Below are positions 44,379 to 53,422 of a stretch of DNA of 64,000 nt, in pieces. The translations under genes were made by a program, and so were the position numbers. This stretch comes from Bin80 sp965207565. GTDB lineage: Bacteria; Bacteroidota; Rhodothermia; Rhodothermales; Bin80. The stretch is from positions 1 to 64,000 of the forward strand of contig CBDBMQ010000009.1 in the NCBI GenBank assembly GCA_965207565.1. Direction: 5' to 3'. Every line of letters begins with the position of its first letter. Positions within the stretch are counted from its first letter, which is position 1. Under the pieces are notes generated by a model. That model was not told the origin of the DNA. It did not search any database and saw only the letters and a list, made by a program, of their open reading frames with translations.

Positions 44379-46127
44379 ATGATGCTCCGAGCGATTTGTC
44401 TACTATTTGCTGCAATACTGTTCGCATCCTGCAGCGCTGAACGCCCCCCGAACGTGGTCATTATCCTGACAGATGATCAGGGGTGGGGCGATTTGTCCAT
44501 CAATGGCAATACCAGTATCAATACGCCGAATATTGATCGGATTGCCCATTCGGGTGCCAGATTCGAGAGCTTTTACGTGAGCCCGGTCTGCTCTCCAACC
44601 CGTGCAGAGCTTTTAACAGGGCGATACCATCCCCGGTCGGGTGTGTATGGAACCAGTGCGGGTTCGGAACGCCTCGATCTAGATGAGACTTTACTCTCGG
44701 AGGTTTTCCAGGACGCGGGCTATGTTACGGGGGTCTTTGGGAAATGGCACAACGGACAGCAGGCCCCATACCACCCAAACAGCCGCGGATTCGATCATTT
44801 TTATGGGTTTCCATCTGGCCATTGGGGACATTATTTTTCTCCGCCTCTGGAGAGAAATGGTGAACTCGTTCAAGGGAGTGGGTACCTGCCAGATGACTTG
44901 ACGGAGTCTGCAATGGAGTTTATGCGTATGCATGCGGAATCCCCGTTTCTTGTTTTTTTGCCCTATAACACGCCGCATTCCCCCATGCAGGTACCCGATG
45001 AGTGGTGGGATCAGGTACCGGAACTCCGGCAACATCCCCGATCCCCGGAACAGGAGGATACCCTCCATACACGGGCAGCCCTTGCCATGACGCTCAATAT
45101 TGATTGGAATGTCGGTAGGGTCTTAACGCTTCTGGACGATTTATCTCTCACGGAAGAGACGATCGTGCTCTATTTTTCGGATAATGGCCCGAATGGCCCG
45201 CGATGGAATGCCGGCATGAAAGGCAGGAAAGGATCTACGGATGAAGGGGGCGTTCGCTCACCACTTCTGGTGCAATGGCCCGGTGTGATTGCTGGGGGAA
45301 CGGTGATTACGGATATCACAGCTGCGATTGATTTGATGCCAACCTTGGCCGAGTTTAGCAATATTGACCTTGATACCAAGCACCCGCTGGATGGCGTCAG
45401 CTTTGCGCCCTTACTTCAAGGGGAGATAGAATCCATGCCGGAGCGGATCATTTTTTCTCATTGGAGAGGACGCACGAGCGTAAGGACCCAGACCTATCGT
45501 TTAGGGCATTCGGGAGGGCTCTTCAATATCGTGAATGACCGAGAGCAGCGTGAAGATTTAGCTTCTGAGTACCCTGGATTGGTGGATTCTCTGGAAGAAG
45601 CAAAAGCACGTTGGGTTCGTGAGGTGGTCCCCGAATCCTACCCGAAACGCCCCTTTACCATTGGCTTTGAAGATGAGAGAATTACCTGGCTACCTGCCCG
45701 GGATGCGACGGCATCGGAAGGGATCCAACGCTCCAACCGGTATCCCAATGATAGCTTTCTGACCAACTGGACGAGTACACAGGATTCCATTCTATGGGAG
45801 GCAGAGGTTCTGACTACCGGGCAGTACAAAGCGACACTGTACTATACCACAGCAGTCGGAGATGAAGGTGCTCAAATTGATCTGAGCTTTGGTGATGCTT
45901 CGCTGCAAGCTACGATTGTGGATGCACATAATCCAACCGAATACGGAATGGATGAAGATCGTGTGCAGAGGATTGAATCGTATGTCAAGGATTTTCGCCC
46001 GCTTGTACTTGGATCGATCTCTCTTGAAGCCGGGCGGAAGCCGCTTGTTTTGCGGGCAATCAGCATCCCGGGGAAGGCGGCTGCTGATGTTCGGCTTTTG
46101 CAACTGGAACGTACCGTAGAATTGTAG
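44379..46127 (+). CDS. Sulfatase (formylglycine-dependent), lipoprotein
   Basis: A 582-residue arylsulfatase-type hydrolase. The N-terminus is a lipoprotein signal with lipobox LFASC (C18). The metal site TDDQGWGD (about 31-38) and the maturation motif CSPTRAELLTGR, with Cys71 expected to become formylglycine, are intact; so are GKWHNG and FSDNGPNGPRW. The last 120 residues form an extra beta-rich domain (TTGQYKATLYYTTAVGDEGA), perhaps substrate-binding. It likely removes sulfate from external sulfated glycans or steroids. It follows ispE by 19 bases but is functionally unrelated. A matching sulfatase-maturating enzyme is not in the window. Confidence 0.92.
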   Translation: MMLRAICLLFAAILFASCSAERPPNVVIILTDDQGWGDLSINGNTSINTPNIDRIAHSGARFESFYVSPVCSPTRAELLTGRYHPRSGVYGTSAGSERLDLDETLLSEVFQDAGYVTGVFGKWHNGQQAPYHPNSRGFDHFYGFPSGHWGHYFSPPLERNGELVQGSGYLPDDLTESAMEFMRMHAESPFLVFLPYNTPHSPMQVPDEWWDQVPELRQHPRSPEQEDTLHTRAALAMTLNIDWNVGRVLTLLDDLSLTEETIVLYFSDNGPNGPRWNAGMKGRKGSTDEGGVRSPLLVQWPGVIAGGTVITDITAAIDLMPTLAEFSNIDLDTKHPLDGVSFAPLLQGEIESMPERIIFSHWRGRTSVRTQTYRLGHSGGLFNIVNDREQREDLASEYPGLVDSLEEAKARWVREVVPESYPKRPFTIGFEDERITWLPARDATASEGIQRSNRYPNDSFLTNWTSTQDSILWEAEVLTTGQYKATLYYTTAVGDEGAQIDLSFGDASLQATIVDAHNPTEYGMDEDRVQRIESYVKDFRPLVLGSISLEAGRKPLVLRAISIPGKAAADVRLLQLERTVEL

Positions 46128-46292
46128 GGTGCCTAGAAGCTACCCAGGCGATCTCCAGGATATACAGTTTTTCCGCTACCGATCAAGCTTCAAAGTGATG
46201 AACTGCCATATGGTGCCAGTGCCGCAGATTGGCTCTTGCTTGATCCTGGACCATGACAGGTTATTTACAGGAATAAGGGAGAAGGCATCGGG

Positions 46293-48605
46293 TTACCAGG
46301 TCACGCGGGTCCTTGGATCTTGACGATCACCGGGGGAGATTTGATTGTTCAGTAACGGGGAGGGGAAGGTACTGTTGACGCTGAGCCTGAGTTCTTCATT
46401 CTCGGATACGCTCTGTAGGAAATCTCCCACTACAAATAGGGCATTGTGTGCACCTTGTCCCCAGTATGAGGAGCGAAAACGCATGCGCTGATCATTGAAA
46501 CCAACCCATGCACCAGTAACCAGCTCTGGGTGCATGATGATAAACCAGCCGTCAGCCCCTTCCTGTGTGGTTCCAGTTTTTCCCGCAAAGTCATATCCGT
46601 ACAAGTTATAACTGCTTCGAATGCGAATACCGGTACCATAGGGTTTATTGATCACATCCCGCAGCATGTCGATCACGACGGCGGTCTTTTCCTCTGAAAG
46701 GACCTCGCGTGGATGCGTGCGTAAGGAGTCCTGTTGATAGTCATAGATAACTTTGCCAGTCTCTTCGTTTACGATTCTGGTAATCATTACAGGGTCCGTT
46801 TGGATTCCCCGATTGGCAAAGGTGCTGTAGGCAGTAACGGATTCGATAAGTGTAACCTCGCTTGTTCCCAAAGCTAGAGATGGGACTGCATCCAGTTCAC
46901 TCCGGATCCCCATATTTCTTGCAAGATTGGCCACATTCAGCGGGTTGACATCGTGAATTACCTGTGCAGTGACGGTGTTCATAGAGCGGGCCAGTCCCTC
47001 TCGCATCGTCATCCATTCTCCGCTGGTCTCATCTCCAAAATTCTGTGGGCTCCAAACCTCCCCTGTAACTTCATCTGGATATTGAAAAACAGAATCGAGA
47101 TACAGCTTTTCCGGTGAGTAGTTGGCATCAATTGCGAATGCATAAGTGAAGGGTTTGAATACCGAGCCAGGTTGTCTCTTTGCAACGCTCACATGGTCGT
47201 ACCAATCTGTTGAAAGATCCCGTCCGCCGACCCATGCTTTGATATATCCGTTTGTCGGATCCATTGCAACGAAGCCGTTTTCCAGCCGACTTTTTGTGGC
47301 TTTGAGTGAGTCAATAAATGCGGGATCATTTTTGAGTTCCCGTAATGCTTCCGATCCGTTTTCGCCTTCGCTTAGAAGGCTCTGGTATCTCACAGATTCC
47401 CGGATATAGGTATTTAGAAGTAATGAATTACGTTGCCAAAACCACGCCCAGTGGTTGTCAGGATCCGTGTGGCAAGAGTCCGTCAGATATTGAGGGATAT
47501 CGCCTCCATACCGCATTCGCGGACTGGCGGCGGCACTCCACTCACAGTTTACAACTGCCTGCAAACCATCCAGTGTGCCCGTGACGGCAGAGCGGGCGAT
47601 TGATTGTAACCTGGAATCGAGCGTAGTCTCAATTCTCAGTCTGCTACTATAGATGTCGATGCCTTCTTCACGTCCCCATTCTGAGACCCATTGGCGAACT
47701 TGCTCAGCGAAATAAGGCGCAATGCTTTGCGTCACATCCGCGGTTCGGAGGCTGGTCGTGGTCAAGGAATCTTTCAGCATCTCATAGGAATCCTTATCCA
47801 TCCATCCCTGTGTTATCATCCTTTGCAATACGGTATTGCGGCGGATTCTGGATCGCTCGGGATTTCGCTGGGGGTCATAGCGGTAGGTCCCCTTAAGAAG
47901 TCCAATCAGTGTTGCACTTTCAAGTATATCCAAGTCAGATGCAGCTTTATTGAAATAGGTCCGTGCCGCAGCTTCAATCCCATAGGCATTATAGAGAAAT
48001 GGGACGGTATTCAAATACATCTCAGCGATCTCATCTTTTGCATAGAGTTGCTCCAGACGTATTGCGGTTACCATCTCTTTTAACTTTCGCGTCACACTGA
48101 CTTCAAATCCAATCTGCTCATTGTAGATGTTACGCGCGAGTTGTTGCGTGATCGTGGAGCCACCTTGGCGCTCAAAAGGGAGTCCAAGTTCGCCAAGCAG
48201 GGATTGGGTAGCGGCAGAAGCCGTACGAAATAGATTGACTCCCCAATGGTTATAGAACCGATGATCTTCCGTTGCAATCAATGCTTGACGTGCGAAAACG
48301 GAAATGGAGTCAAACGGAACCCAGGTCCGGTTTTGGCGCCCAAACCGGGCCAATTCAACACCATCTGCCGTATAGGCTACACTGGCATAGGATAATTCAG
48401 GGTTCTCAATTTCCCGCAGAGAGGGTGTATTCCATGACAGGATCCACATGTATGCCAATAAAAAGAGTGTGCCGAGAACCACCGATAGGGTTGGAATACT
48501 CAGGATAAATGCAGCACGCGCGGCATCTTGTTTGCGGAAAATGCGAAGTAGCAAGTTCTTGTATCTCGCAATCAGTGAGAGCCGTTTTTCTTTTTCTTTT
48601 GGCAT
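46293..48605 (-). CDS. Bifunctional penicillin-binding protein 1A-type
   Basis: A 770-residue class A PBP that polymerises and cross-links peptidoglycan. An N-terminal membrane helix (about 33-55) is followed by a GT51 glycosyltransferase domain (ALIATEDHRFYNHWG, GGSTITQQLARNIY, MYLNTVPF). The transpeptidase domain has its three catalytic motifs: SVFK (S-x-x-K, in RQPGSVFKPFTYAF), SMN (in ARSMNTVTAQV) and KTGTTQEGADGWF. It is a single gene with a charged N-terminal tail (KEKEKRLSLIARYKN). mrcA/pbpC-like naming is not decided by sequence. Confidence 0.93.
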   Translation of the reverse strand: MPKEKEKRLSLIARYKNLLLRIFRKQDAARAAFILSIPTLSVVLGTLFLLAYMWILSWNTPSLREIENPELSYASVAYTADGVELARFGRQNRTWVPFDSISVFARQALIATEDHRFYNHWGVNLFRTASAATQSLLGELGLPFERQGGSTITQQLARNIYNEQIGFEVSVTRKLKEMVTAIRLEQLYAKDEIAEMYLNTVPFLYNAYGIEAAARTYFNKAASDLDILESATLIGLLKGTYRYDPQRNPERSRIRRNTVLQRMITQGWMDKDSYEMLKDSLTTTSLRTADVTQSIAPYFAEQVRQWVSEWGREEGIDIYSSRLRIETTLDSRLQSIARSAVTGTLDGLQAVVNCEWSAAASPRMRYGGDIPQYLTDSCHTDPDNHWAWFWQRNSLLLNTYIRESVRYQSLLSEGENGSEALRELKNDPAFIDSLKATKSRLENGFVAMDPTNGYIKAWVGGRDLSTDWYDHVSVAKRQPGSVFKPFTYAFAIDANYSPEKLYLDSVFQYPDEVTGEVWSPQNFGDETSGEWMTMREGLARSMNTVTAQVIHDVNPLNVANLARNMGIRSELDAVPSLALGTSEVTLIESVTAYSTFANRGIQTDPVMITRIVNEETGKVIYDYQQDSLRTHPREVLSEEKTAVVIDMLRDVINKPYGTGIRIRSSYNLYGYDFAGKTGTTQEGADGWFIIMHPELVTGAWVGFNDQRMRFRSSYWGQGAHNALFVVGDFLQSVSENEELRLSVNSTFPSPLLNNQISPGDRQDPRTRVTW

Positions 48606-48894
48606 TGAGAAGGATTAACGCATCCAGAACGAAGCATACAGATTTTAACGCTATTGATATCAATTTCAGGCAGCAGGGTCATTTGAGTGGCTTTTCATAG
48701 CCTCGACCAGCCTACAGGATTGATGGGTTATTCTACTAACGATGTTCCAAGATATTTCGTATTCGGTATTTTATGGTGCAGTGGCAAGGATGATGCAAGC
48801 AGCCAGGCGGGGGATATTTTCGCGGGAAAAACGAAGTTTGCGCAACTAAAACACGTTTTGTGTGCTATAACCCGGTATTGATAAGCTTTTCCCG

Positions 48895-49536
48895 ATGTCT
48901 TATTACTCATATGGTGGTCTCGGAGGATTTGGGGCGTTTCCTCCCATAATAAAGAACCTTCTCATCATTAACGGGCTCGTGTACCTTGGTCAGCGGCTTG
49001 CGTATGAGCAATTGATTCTATGGTTTGGATTATGGCCATTAGCTTCTGGATTTCAGGTCCACCAACTGGTGAGCTACAGTTTCCTGCATGGTGGACTACC
49101 GCACCTCATCTTCAATATGCTTGCGCTCTGGATGTTCGGCGCACAAATTGAGAATACATGGGGATCCCGGCGTTTTTTGATTTACTACGGAGTTTGTGTA
49201 ATTGGAGCTGCTCTTGCACAGCTTGCGGTCACTGCTGTCATGGGGATGAACTATCCTACCATTGGTGCATCTGGCGGAGTATTTGGAATCCTTCTGGCAT
49301 TCGGGGTGCTGTTCCCAGAGCAGCGCATCATGTTGATTTTTCCACCAATTCCCATGAAAGCCAAATATTTTGTAATTGGATATGGCGTTTTGGAACTTTT
49401 TTTTGCAACCTCCGGCTTGCAGCCAGGAGTGGCAAATGCAGCCCACTTGGCCGGGATGGCCGCTGGGTTCTTATTGATCACCTATTGGCATGGCGGACTT
49501 CCTTTCGGGAAGGGAAAGTCAAACGATTACTACTGA
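48895..49536 (+). CDS. Rhomboid-family intramembrane serine protease
   Basis: A 213-residue protein with six membrane helices. The loop HQLVSYSFLHGGLPHLIFNM is the rhomboid H-x3-N helix region, the nucleophile is the Ser of GASGGVFG (about 121-128), and the base is His in NAAHLAGMAAG (about 180-190). Members cleave membrane-anchored substrates within the bilayer. A short charged tail (GKGKSNDYY) ends it. It stands alone between PBP1A and ispG with its own start. Confidence 0.9.
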   Translation: MSYYSYGGLGGFGAFPPIIKNLLIINGLVYLGQRLAYEQLILWFGLWPLASGFQVHQLVSYSFLHGGLPHLIFNMLALWMFGAQIENTWGSRRFLIYYGVCVIGAALAQLAVTAVMGMNYPTIGASGGVFGILLAFGVLFPEQRIMLIFPPIPMKAKYFVIGYGVLELFFATSGLQPGVANAAHLAGMAAGFLLITYWHGGLPFGKGKSNDYY

Positions 49537-49612
49537 TAAGGCGTGAGGGCTTGCATCACAAGTGCATGATATAATTCGCATATTAAGAGTAGATCACGAA
49601 ACGGGATAGACT

Positions 49613-50704
49613 CTAGGTCGCAGGTTGGGCATCCTCTTCGGGCTCCCATGCTTCAATCGCTTCCAGAACCGTGTCTACGATTTTGGATTCTGGTATCGTA
49701 CCGATGACCTTGCCCTGCTTAAACAGGTGTGCCCGTCCACGTCCCAGCGAAATACCAAGGTCCGCTCCCTGCGCTTCTCCGGGGCCATTCACAGCACACC
49801 CCATCAATGCTACCGTCACATCCTTTTCAAATTTGCGGGCATTTACAGCCGTTTCAACTTCCTCCACAATAGAAAACAGATCTCCATTCAGCCGGCCGCA
49901 GGTGGGACAGGCGATAATATTTACTCCAGGACGTCCGATCCGGAGAGATTTTAAGATCGTATGAGCAGTTTCGACTTCCTTGACGGAATCCGTAGCCAGT
50001 GAAACACGGATCGTATCCCCGATACCGTCTGCCAATAATGCACCAATCCCAATTGAGCTTTTGATGGTTCCCACCTTGAAGGAGCCAGACTCCGTGACTC
50101 CCAGGTGGAGGGGAAAGTCCGTCCGTTCTGCAAGAAGGCGGTAGGCTTGGATCATAAAGAAAACATCGGAGTGTTTCACCGAAATTACAATGTCTTCAAA
50201 CCCATGCCGTGAGCAAATTTCAACATGTCGCAGAGCACTCTCCAAGAGCGCTTCCGGTTGGGGATAGCCATATTTATCAAGAATATCACGCTCCAGCGAG
50301 CCGCTGTTTACGCCGATACGAATTGGTATGCTTGCCTCCTTGGCCGCCAGAAGAACTTCACGCTCCCACTCTTGCTTCCCAATATTGCCTGGGTTGATTC
50401 TAACTTTTGCAATCCCCGCTTCAATCGCCTTCAAGGCGTAGGTATGATTGAAGTGAATATCTGCTACGATAGGGACACTGGATCCCTGTACGATGTCAGG
50501 AAGTGCTTCAGCATCTTCCGGTCGTGGTACGGCGACACGAACGATATCAGCTCCGGCTTCTGCCAGTTGGGCGATCTCACGAAGGGTTTCTTCAACTTTA
50601 TGAGTCTTGGATACGGTCATAGACTGCACCGCAATCGGTGCATGACCACCAATCTGGACCGATCCTACCTGTACAGGGCGAGAATCTCTTCTGGGTCGTT
50701 GCAT
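49613..50704 (-). CDS. ispG: 4-hydroxy-3-methylbut-2-enyl-diphosphate synthase
   Basis: A Fe-S enzyme of the non-mevalonate pathway that converts ME-cPP to HMBPP using a reductant such as flavodoxin. The 363-residue length is the bacterial short form without the central insertion of plant and Bacteroidales types. Seen: RPVQVGSVQIGGHAPIAVQS, IPIRIGVNSGSLE, IIACPTCGRL (two Cys ligands) and ALMGCAVNGPGEAQGADLG (third Cys and a Glu). The gene is monocistronic here. Confidence 0.96.
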   Translation of the reverse strand: MQRPRRDSRPVQVGSVQIGGHAPIAVQSMTVSKTHKVEETLREIAQLAEAGADIVRVAVPRPEDAEALPDIVQGSSVPIVADIHFNHTYALKAIEAGIAKVRINPGNIGKQEWEREVLLAAKEASIPIRIGVNSGSLERDILDKYGYPQPEALLESALRHVEICSRHGFEDIVISVKHSDVFFMIQAYRLLAERTDFPLHLGVTESGSFKVGTIKSSIGIGALLADGIGDTIRVSLATDSVKEVETAHTILKSLRIGRPGVNIIACPTCGRLNGDLFSIVEEVETAVNARKFEKDVTVALMGCAVNGPGEAQGADLGISLGRGRAHLFKQGKVIGTIPESKIVDTVLEAIEAWEPEEDAQPAT

Positions 50705-50777
50705 TCAAGATTACACTTGTGACGGATACTTGTACGTTTAACACAGGACATTTGTGCTTACAATAGTGCATAAACGA

Positions 50778-50805
50778 ACACCCTGACAGACACGTCAGGA
50801 GGTGG
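50778..50805. other. Imperfect hairpin near the TnpB relic
   Basis: CACC-CTGAC, a six-base loop and GTCAG-GA-GGTG pair as a stem with a two-base bulge. IS200/IS605 elements end in subterminal hairpins recognised by TnpA, and this lies on the downstream side of the relic where the right end would be. It could equally be a weak terminator for ispG transcription from the other side; no T-run follows. Confidence 0.35.
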
Positions 50806-50939
50806 CATGCAAAAGCTTGAACATGGCAGGGCTCTCAGAGAACATGCCAATGCCTAAATATAGGCCTGCAGCAGGTAGTATTCTGTAACGATACAGGGGA
50901 TTGTATCCATAGGTGCACGAAGTACTCAGCGGTTCTTTT

Positions 50940-51190
50940 TGGCATCTAGTCACCCGTTGTTCGGTTGCAGGCTCTGCTCAGCAATCACAGGTCTACCACA
51001 GGCGGTATACTTATTTGGCAATTCAGATTGCCGGGACACCATCGTGAATGCCCGTATATTCAGTGCTGTGTTGCGATTAGCATTCTCCTCGTATTCGCAC
51101 GCCAGGCATTTGAACTTGGATTGTGTCCTGCGATTCTGTATACCTGCACAATGGATTGCAGTGAGAGTATAGGCTGTGATGTATGAGCAG
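50940..51190 (-). pseudogene. IS200/IS605-type TnpB (OrfB) C-terminal relic
   Basis: On the minus strand, CAGIQNRRTQSKFKCLACEY and EENANRNTALNIRAF reproduce the zinc-ribbon and RuvC-III end of TnpB proteins (C-x2-C, then ADxNAA-like N-A-N-R-N-T-A-L-N-I). The first ribbon C-x2-C is damaged, and nothing earlier of the protein is left. The catalytic ribbon tail then runs to ACGRPVIAEQSL, as in many OrfB proteins. It is only the last 80 or so residues, and dead. Confidence 0.65.
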
Positions 51191-51511
51191 GAGGCTTGCA
51201 AGAAAATCTGTATATTCCGAAATTCACTAGGCGGGGTGATCATAGACGCAGATGATCAGTTTGACAGGTGCCGGGAATGAGGGCTGATCCAGAGCGATTA
51301 GAAGTACTTCAAGAATCTGCGGCAACAATAACGGATAGATTTTTTAGTTCATCTTTCCCAGGATTTTGTTTATGCATGAAAGATGCCTGAGGAACCACAG
51401 GAGTAAGCGGAGTGTCAAAGTGAGTCCATCCGTTCCCCGCGTTTTCGCCTCAAAGGGGGCGGATTTTGTAGCATTTGGTCCGAGGTAATCCTTAATGGAG
51501 CGGCTTGAAGC

Positions 51512-52612
51512 ATGATTCCCTACAAATATGTGCAGTGGGATGAGGTAAAACATAGTGGGAATCCCACTACATTTGAACAGCTGCTTGATCTTTTTCAACA
51601 GCTTCTTCAGTTTACAGCCGGCGATGCCACAGAAGCACTGAACTGGCTTACGCAGCTGGATCAGCGCTATAATCTTACAGATTCGCAATCCGGGATTGGG
51701 GATTTCATTGAAGAGCTTAAATCAAGGGGATACCTTCGAGAGGACAGGCAGGGAACCCTGCAGATGACGGCCAAGACAGAACGTAGTCTGCGGGATCGTT
51801 CCCTAGAGGAAATTTTCCGGCAACTCCGTAAAGCTGGTAAAGGACAACACCGAACACCATACGAAGGCATTGGGGACGAGCGTTTACCCGAAACAAGACC
51901 CTGGAGGTTTGGGGATGATCCGCACCTTTTGAATGTGACGGATACGCTCTCAAACTCATATCGGCGCGGCGGGATTGATGACTGGTCGTTACTGGAAGAA
52001 GATTATGCAGTTCACGAGACTGATCACCAGTCGAATCAGTCCACGGTGCTGATGATTGACCTGAGTCATTCGATGATCTTGTATGGAGAGGATCGTATTA
52101 CTCCTGCCCGTAAAACGGCAATGGCTTTAGCAGAATTGATCCTGCGCCGCTACGCAAAGGATACGCTTGATATTGTAGCATTTGGAGATGATGCATGGGA
52201 GGTATCCATCAAGGATTTGCCGTACCTGCAGGTGGGACCGTATCACACAAATACGCATGCCGGGCTACGCCGTGCACGCGAAATTCTTCGCCGACGGAAA
52301 AATCGGAATAAACAGATATTTATGATTACCGATGGGAAGCCGAGTTGTCATTTTGAACGGGGAAAGCTTTACAAAAATGTATTTGGATTGGATCGCAAAA
52401 TTGTGAACAAGGTGCTGGATGAGGCGGTCATTTGCCGTCGGGAGGGAATCACAATTACAACCTTTATGATTGCGAGAGACCCATATCTGCAGGGATTTGT
52501 TCGGCAGCTCACGGATGCAAACCATGGGCGGGCATACTATGCAGACCTAGATAATCTGGGAGAGTTTCTGTTTGAAGATTATGTGCGCAACCGGCGCAAG
52601 CATCTGCATTAG
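51512..52612 (+). CDS. VWA-domain protein
   Basis: A 366-residue protein. An N-terminal helical part of about 170 residues (FEQLLDLFQQLLQF, SLEEIFRQLRKAG) is followed by a von Willebrand A domain with an intact MIDAS metal site: MIDLSHSM (D-x-S-x-S, about 183-190), then a Thr-containing loop (THAGLRRAREIL) and FMITDGKPSCHF. The layout matches the VWA partner of MoxR/Mg-chelatase-like AAA pairs, but no AAA gene lies beside it. An AGGAG at 52611-52615 at its stop serves the next gene. A chaperone or stress role is inferred from family context only. Confidence 0.85.
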   Translation: MIPYKYVQWDEVKHSGNPTTFEQLLDLFQQLLQFTAGDATEALNWLTQLDQRYNLTDSQSGIGDFIEELKSRGYLREDRQGTLQMTAKTERSLRDRSLEEIFRQLRKAGKGQHRTPYEGIGDERLPETRPWRFGDDPHLLNVTDTLSNSYRRGGIDDWSLLEEDYAVHETDHQSNQSTVLMIDLSHSMILYGEDRITPARKTAMALAELILRRYAKDTLDIVAFGDDAWEVSIKDLPYLQVGPYHTNTHAGLRRAREILRRRKNRNKQIFMITDGKPSCHFERGKLYKNVFGLDRKIVNKVLDEAVICRREGITITTFMIARDPYLQGFVRQLTDANHGRAYYADLDNLGEFLFEDYVRNRRKHLH

Positions 52613-52626
52613 GAGAGCTGAGTATT

Positions 52627-53418
52627 GTGAAATCGTCGATTCCACCTAAAAAGAGACTGGGGCAGCATTTTCTGAACGATCCCAATACTGCCCGTCGTAT
52701 TGTTGGGGCACTAGAAGCACCAGTGGATGCACATGTAGTGGAGATCGGTCCAGGTGTCGGTGCTTTGACGGGGATTCTGCATGAACGTTATGAAAATTTT
52801 GAAGCGATTGAAGTAGATTCACGGGCAGTCATACATCTTCGTGAATATTACCCAGACTTGAATATGCGGCAGGCGGATGTACTCGAGATAGACTGGCAGA
52901 GCCTCGGTAATCTACCGCTACATATTATCGGCAACTTGCCCTACAATATTACCAGTCCCATTCTATTCGGGCTACTGGCTGCACATGATGTCATGAGTCA
53001 GGCGGTTTTGATGGTCCAAAGAGAGGTCGCTGAGCGAATCGTGGCAGAGCCCCGCACCAAGGCATATGGAATTCCAAGTGTATTTGCGCAGCTATATGCC
53101 CGCCCAAGTATATTATTCAAGGTCAGCCGCAACGTATTTGAACCCAAGCCAGCCGTGGAGAGTACGGTAATTCGACTTGATTTTGAAGGGATAGAAGCCC
53201 CAGATGTGGATACGGGGCTGCTGCATGCAGTGGTTCGTGCAGGGTTTGGGATGCGGCGGAAAGTACTTCGAAATAGTCTCCGGCAGTGGGCTGCTGATAT
53301 CCCCGATCGCTGGAGGCGGTGTCGCGCAGAAGAATTGTCACCTGCTGATTATGTGATGCTTGCACGTTATTTTCAGGATCGTTCGCAAATCGTCCGAGAC
53401 TCTTTAGACAACCAGTGA
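52627..53418 (+). CDS. rsmA: 16S rRNA dimethyladenosine transferase
   Basis: It dimethylates two adjacent adenosines near the 3' end of 16S rRNA, a late ribosome assembly step. The 263-residue product has the family order: KKRLGQHFLND near the start, SAM motif VVEIGPGVGALTGIL (about 38-52), and the catalytic HIIGNLPYNITSPILF (N-L-P-Y, about 100-115). The GTG start at 52627 is supported by AGGAG about 11 bases upstream and by family length. It follows the VWA gene by 14 bases and precedes mgtE by 4, so cotranscription is likely. Confidence 0.96.
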   Translation: MKSSIPPKKRLGQHFLNDPNTARRIVGALEAPVDAHVVEIGPGVGALTGILHERYENFEAIEVDSRAVIHLREYYPDLNMRQADVLEIDWQSLGNLPLHIIGNLPYNITSPILFGLLAAHDVMSQAVLMVQREVAERIVAEPRTKAYGIPSVFAQLYARPSILFKVSRNVFEPKPAVESTVIRLDFEGIEAPDVDTGLLHAVVRAGFGMRRKVLRNSLRQWAADIPDRWRRCRAEELSPADYVMLARYFQDRSQIVRDSLDNQ

Positions 53419-53422
53419 TTGA

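Larger units (their letters stand above)
50705..51511. other. Gene-poor stretch with a TnpB relic
   Basis: About 800 bases between ispG and the VWA gene. A TnpB C-terminal relic lies at 50940-51190 (separate entry). An imperfect hairpin sits at 50778-50805 (CCTGAC/GTCAGG core with outer CACC/GGTG). The remainder gives only short unrelated frames. The 300 bases before the VWA gene must hold its promoter. Confidence 0.45.
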
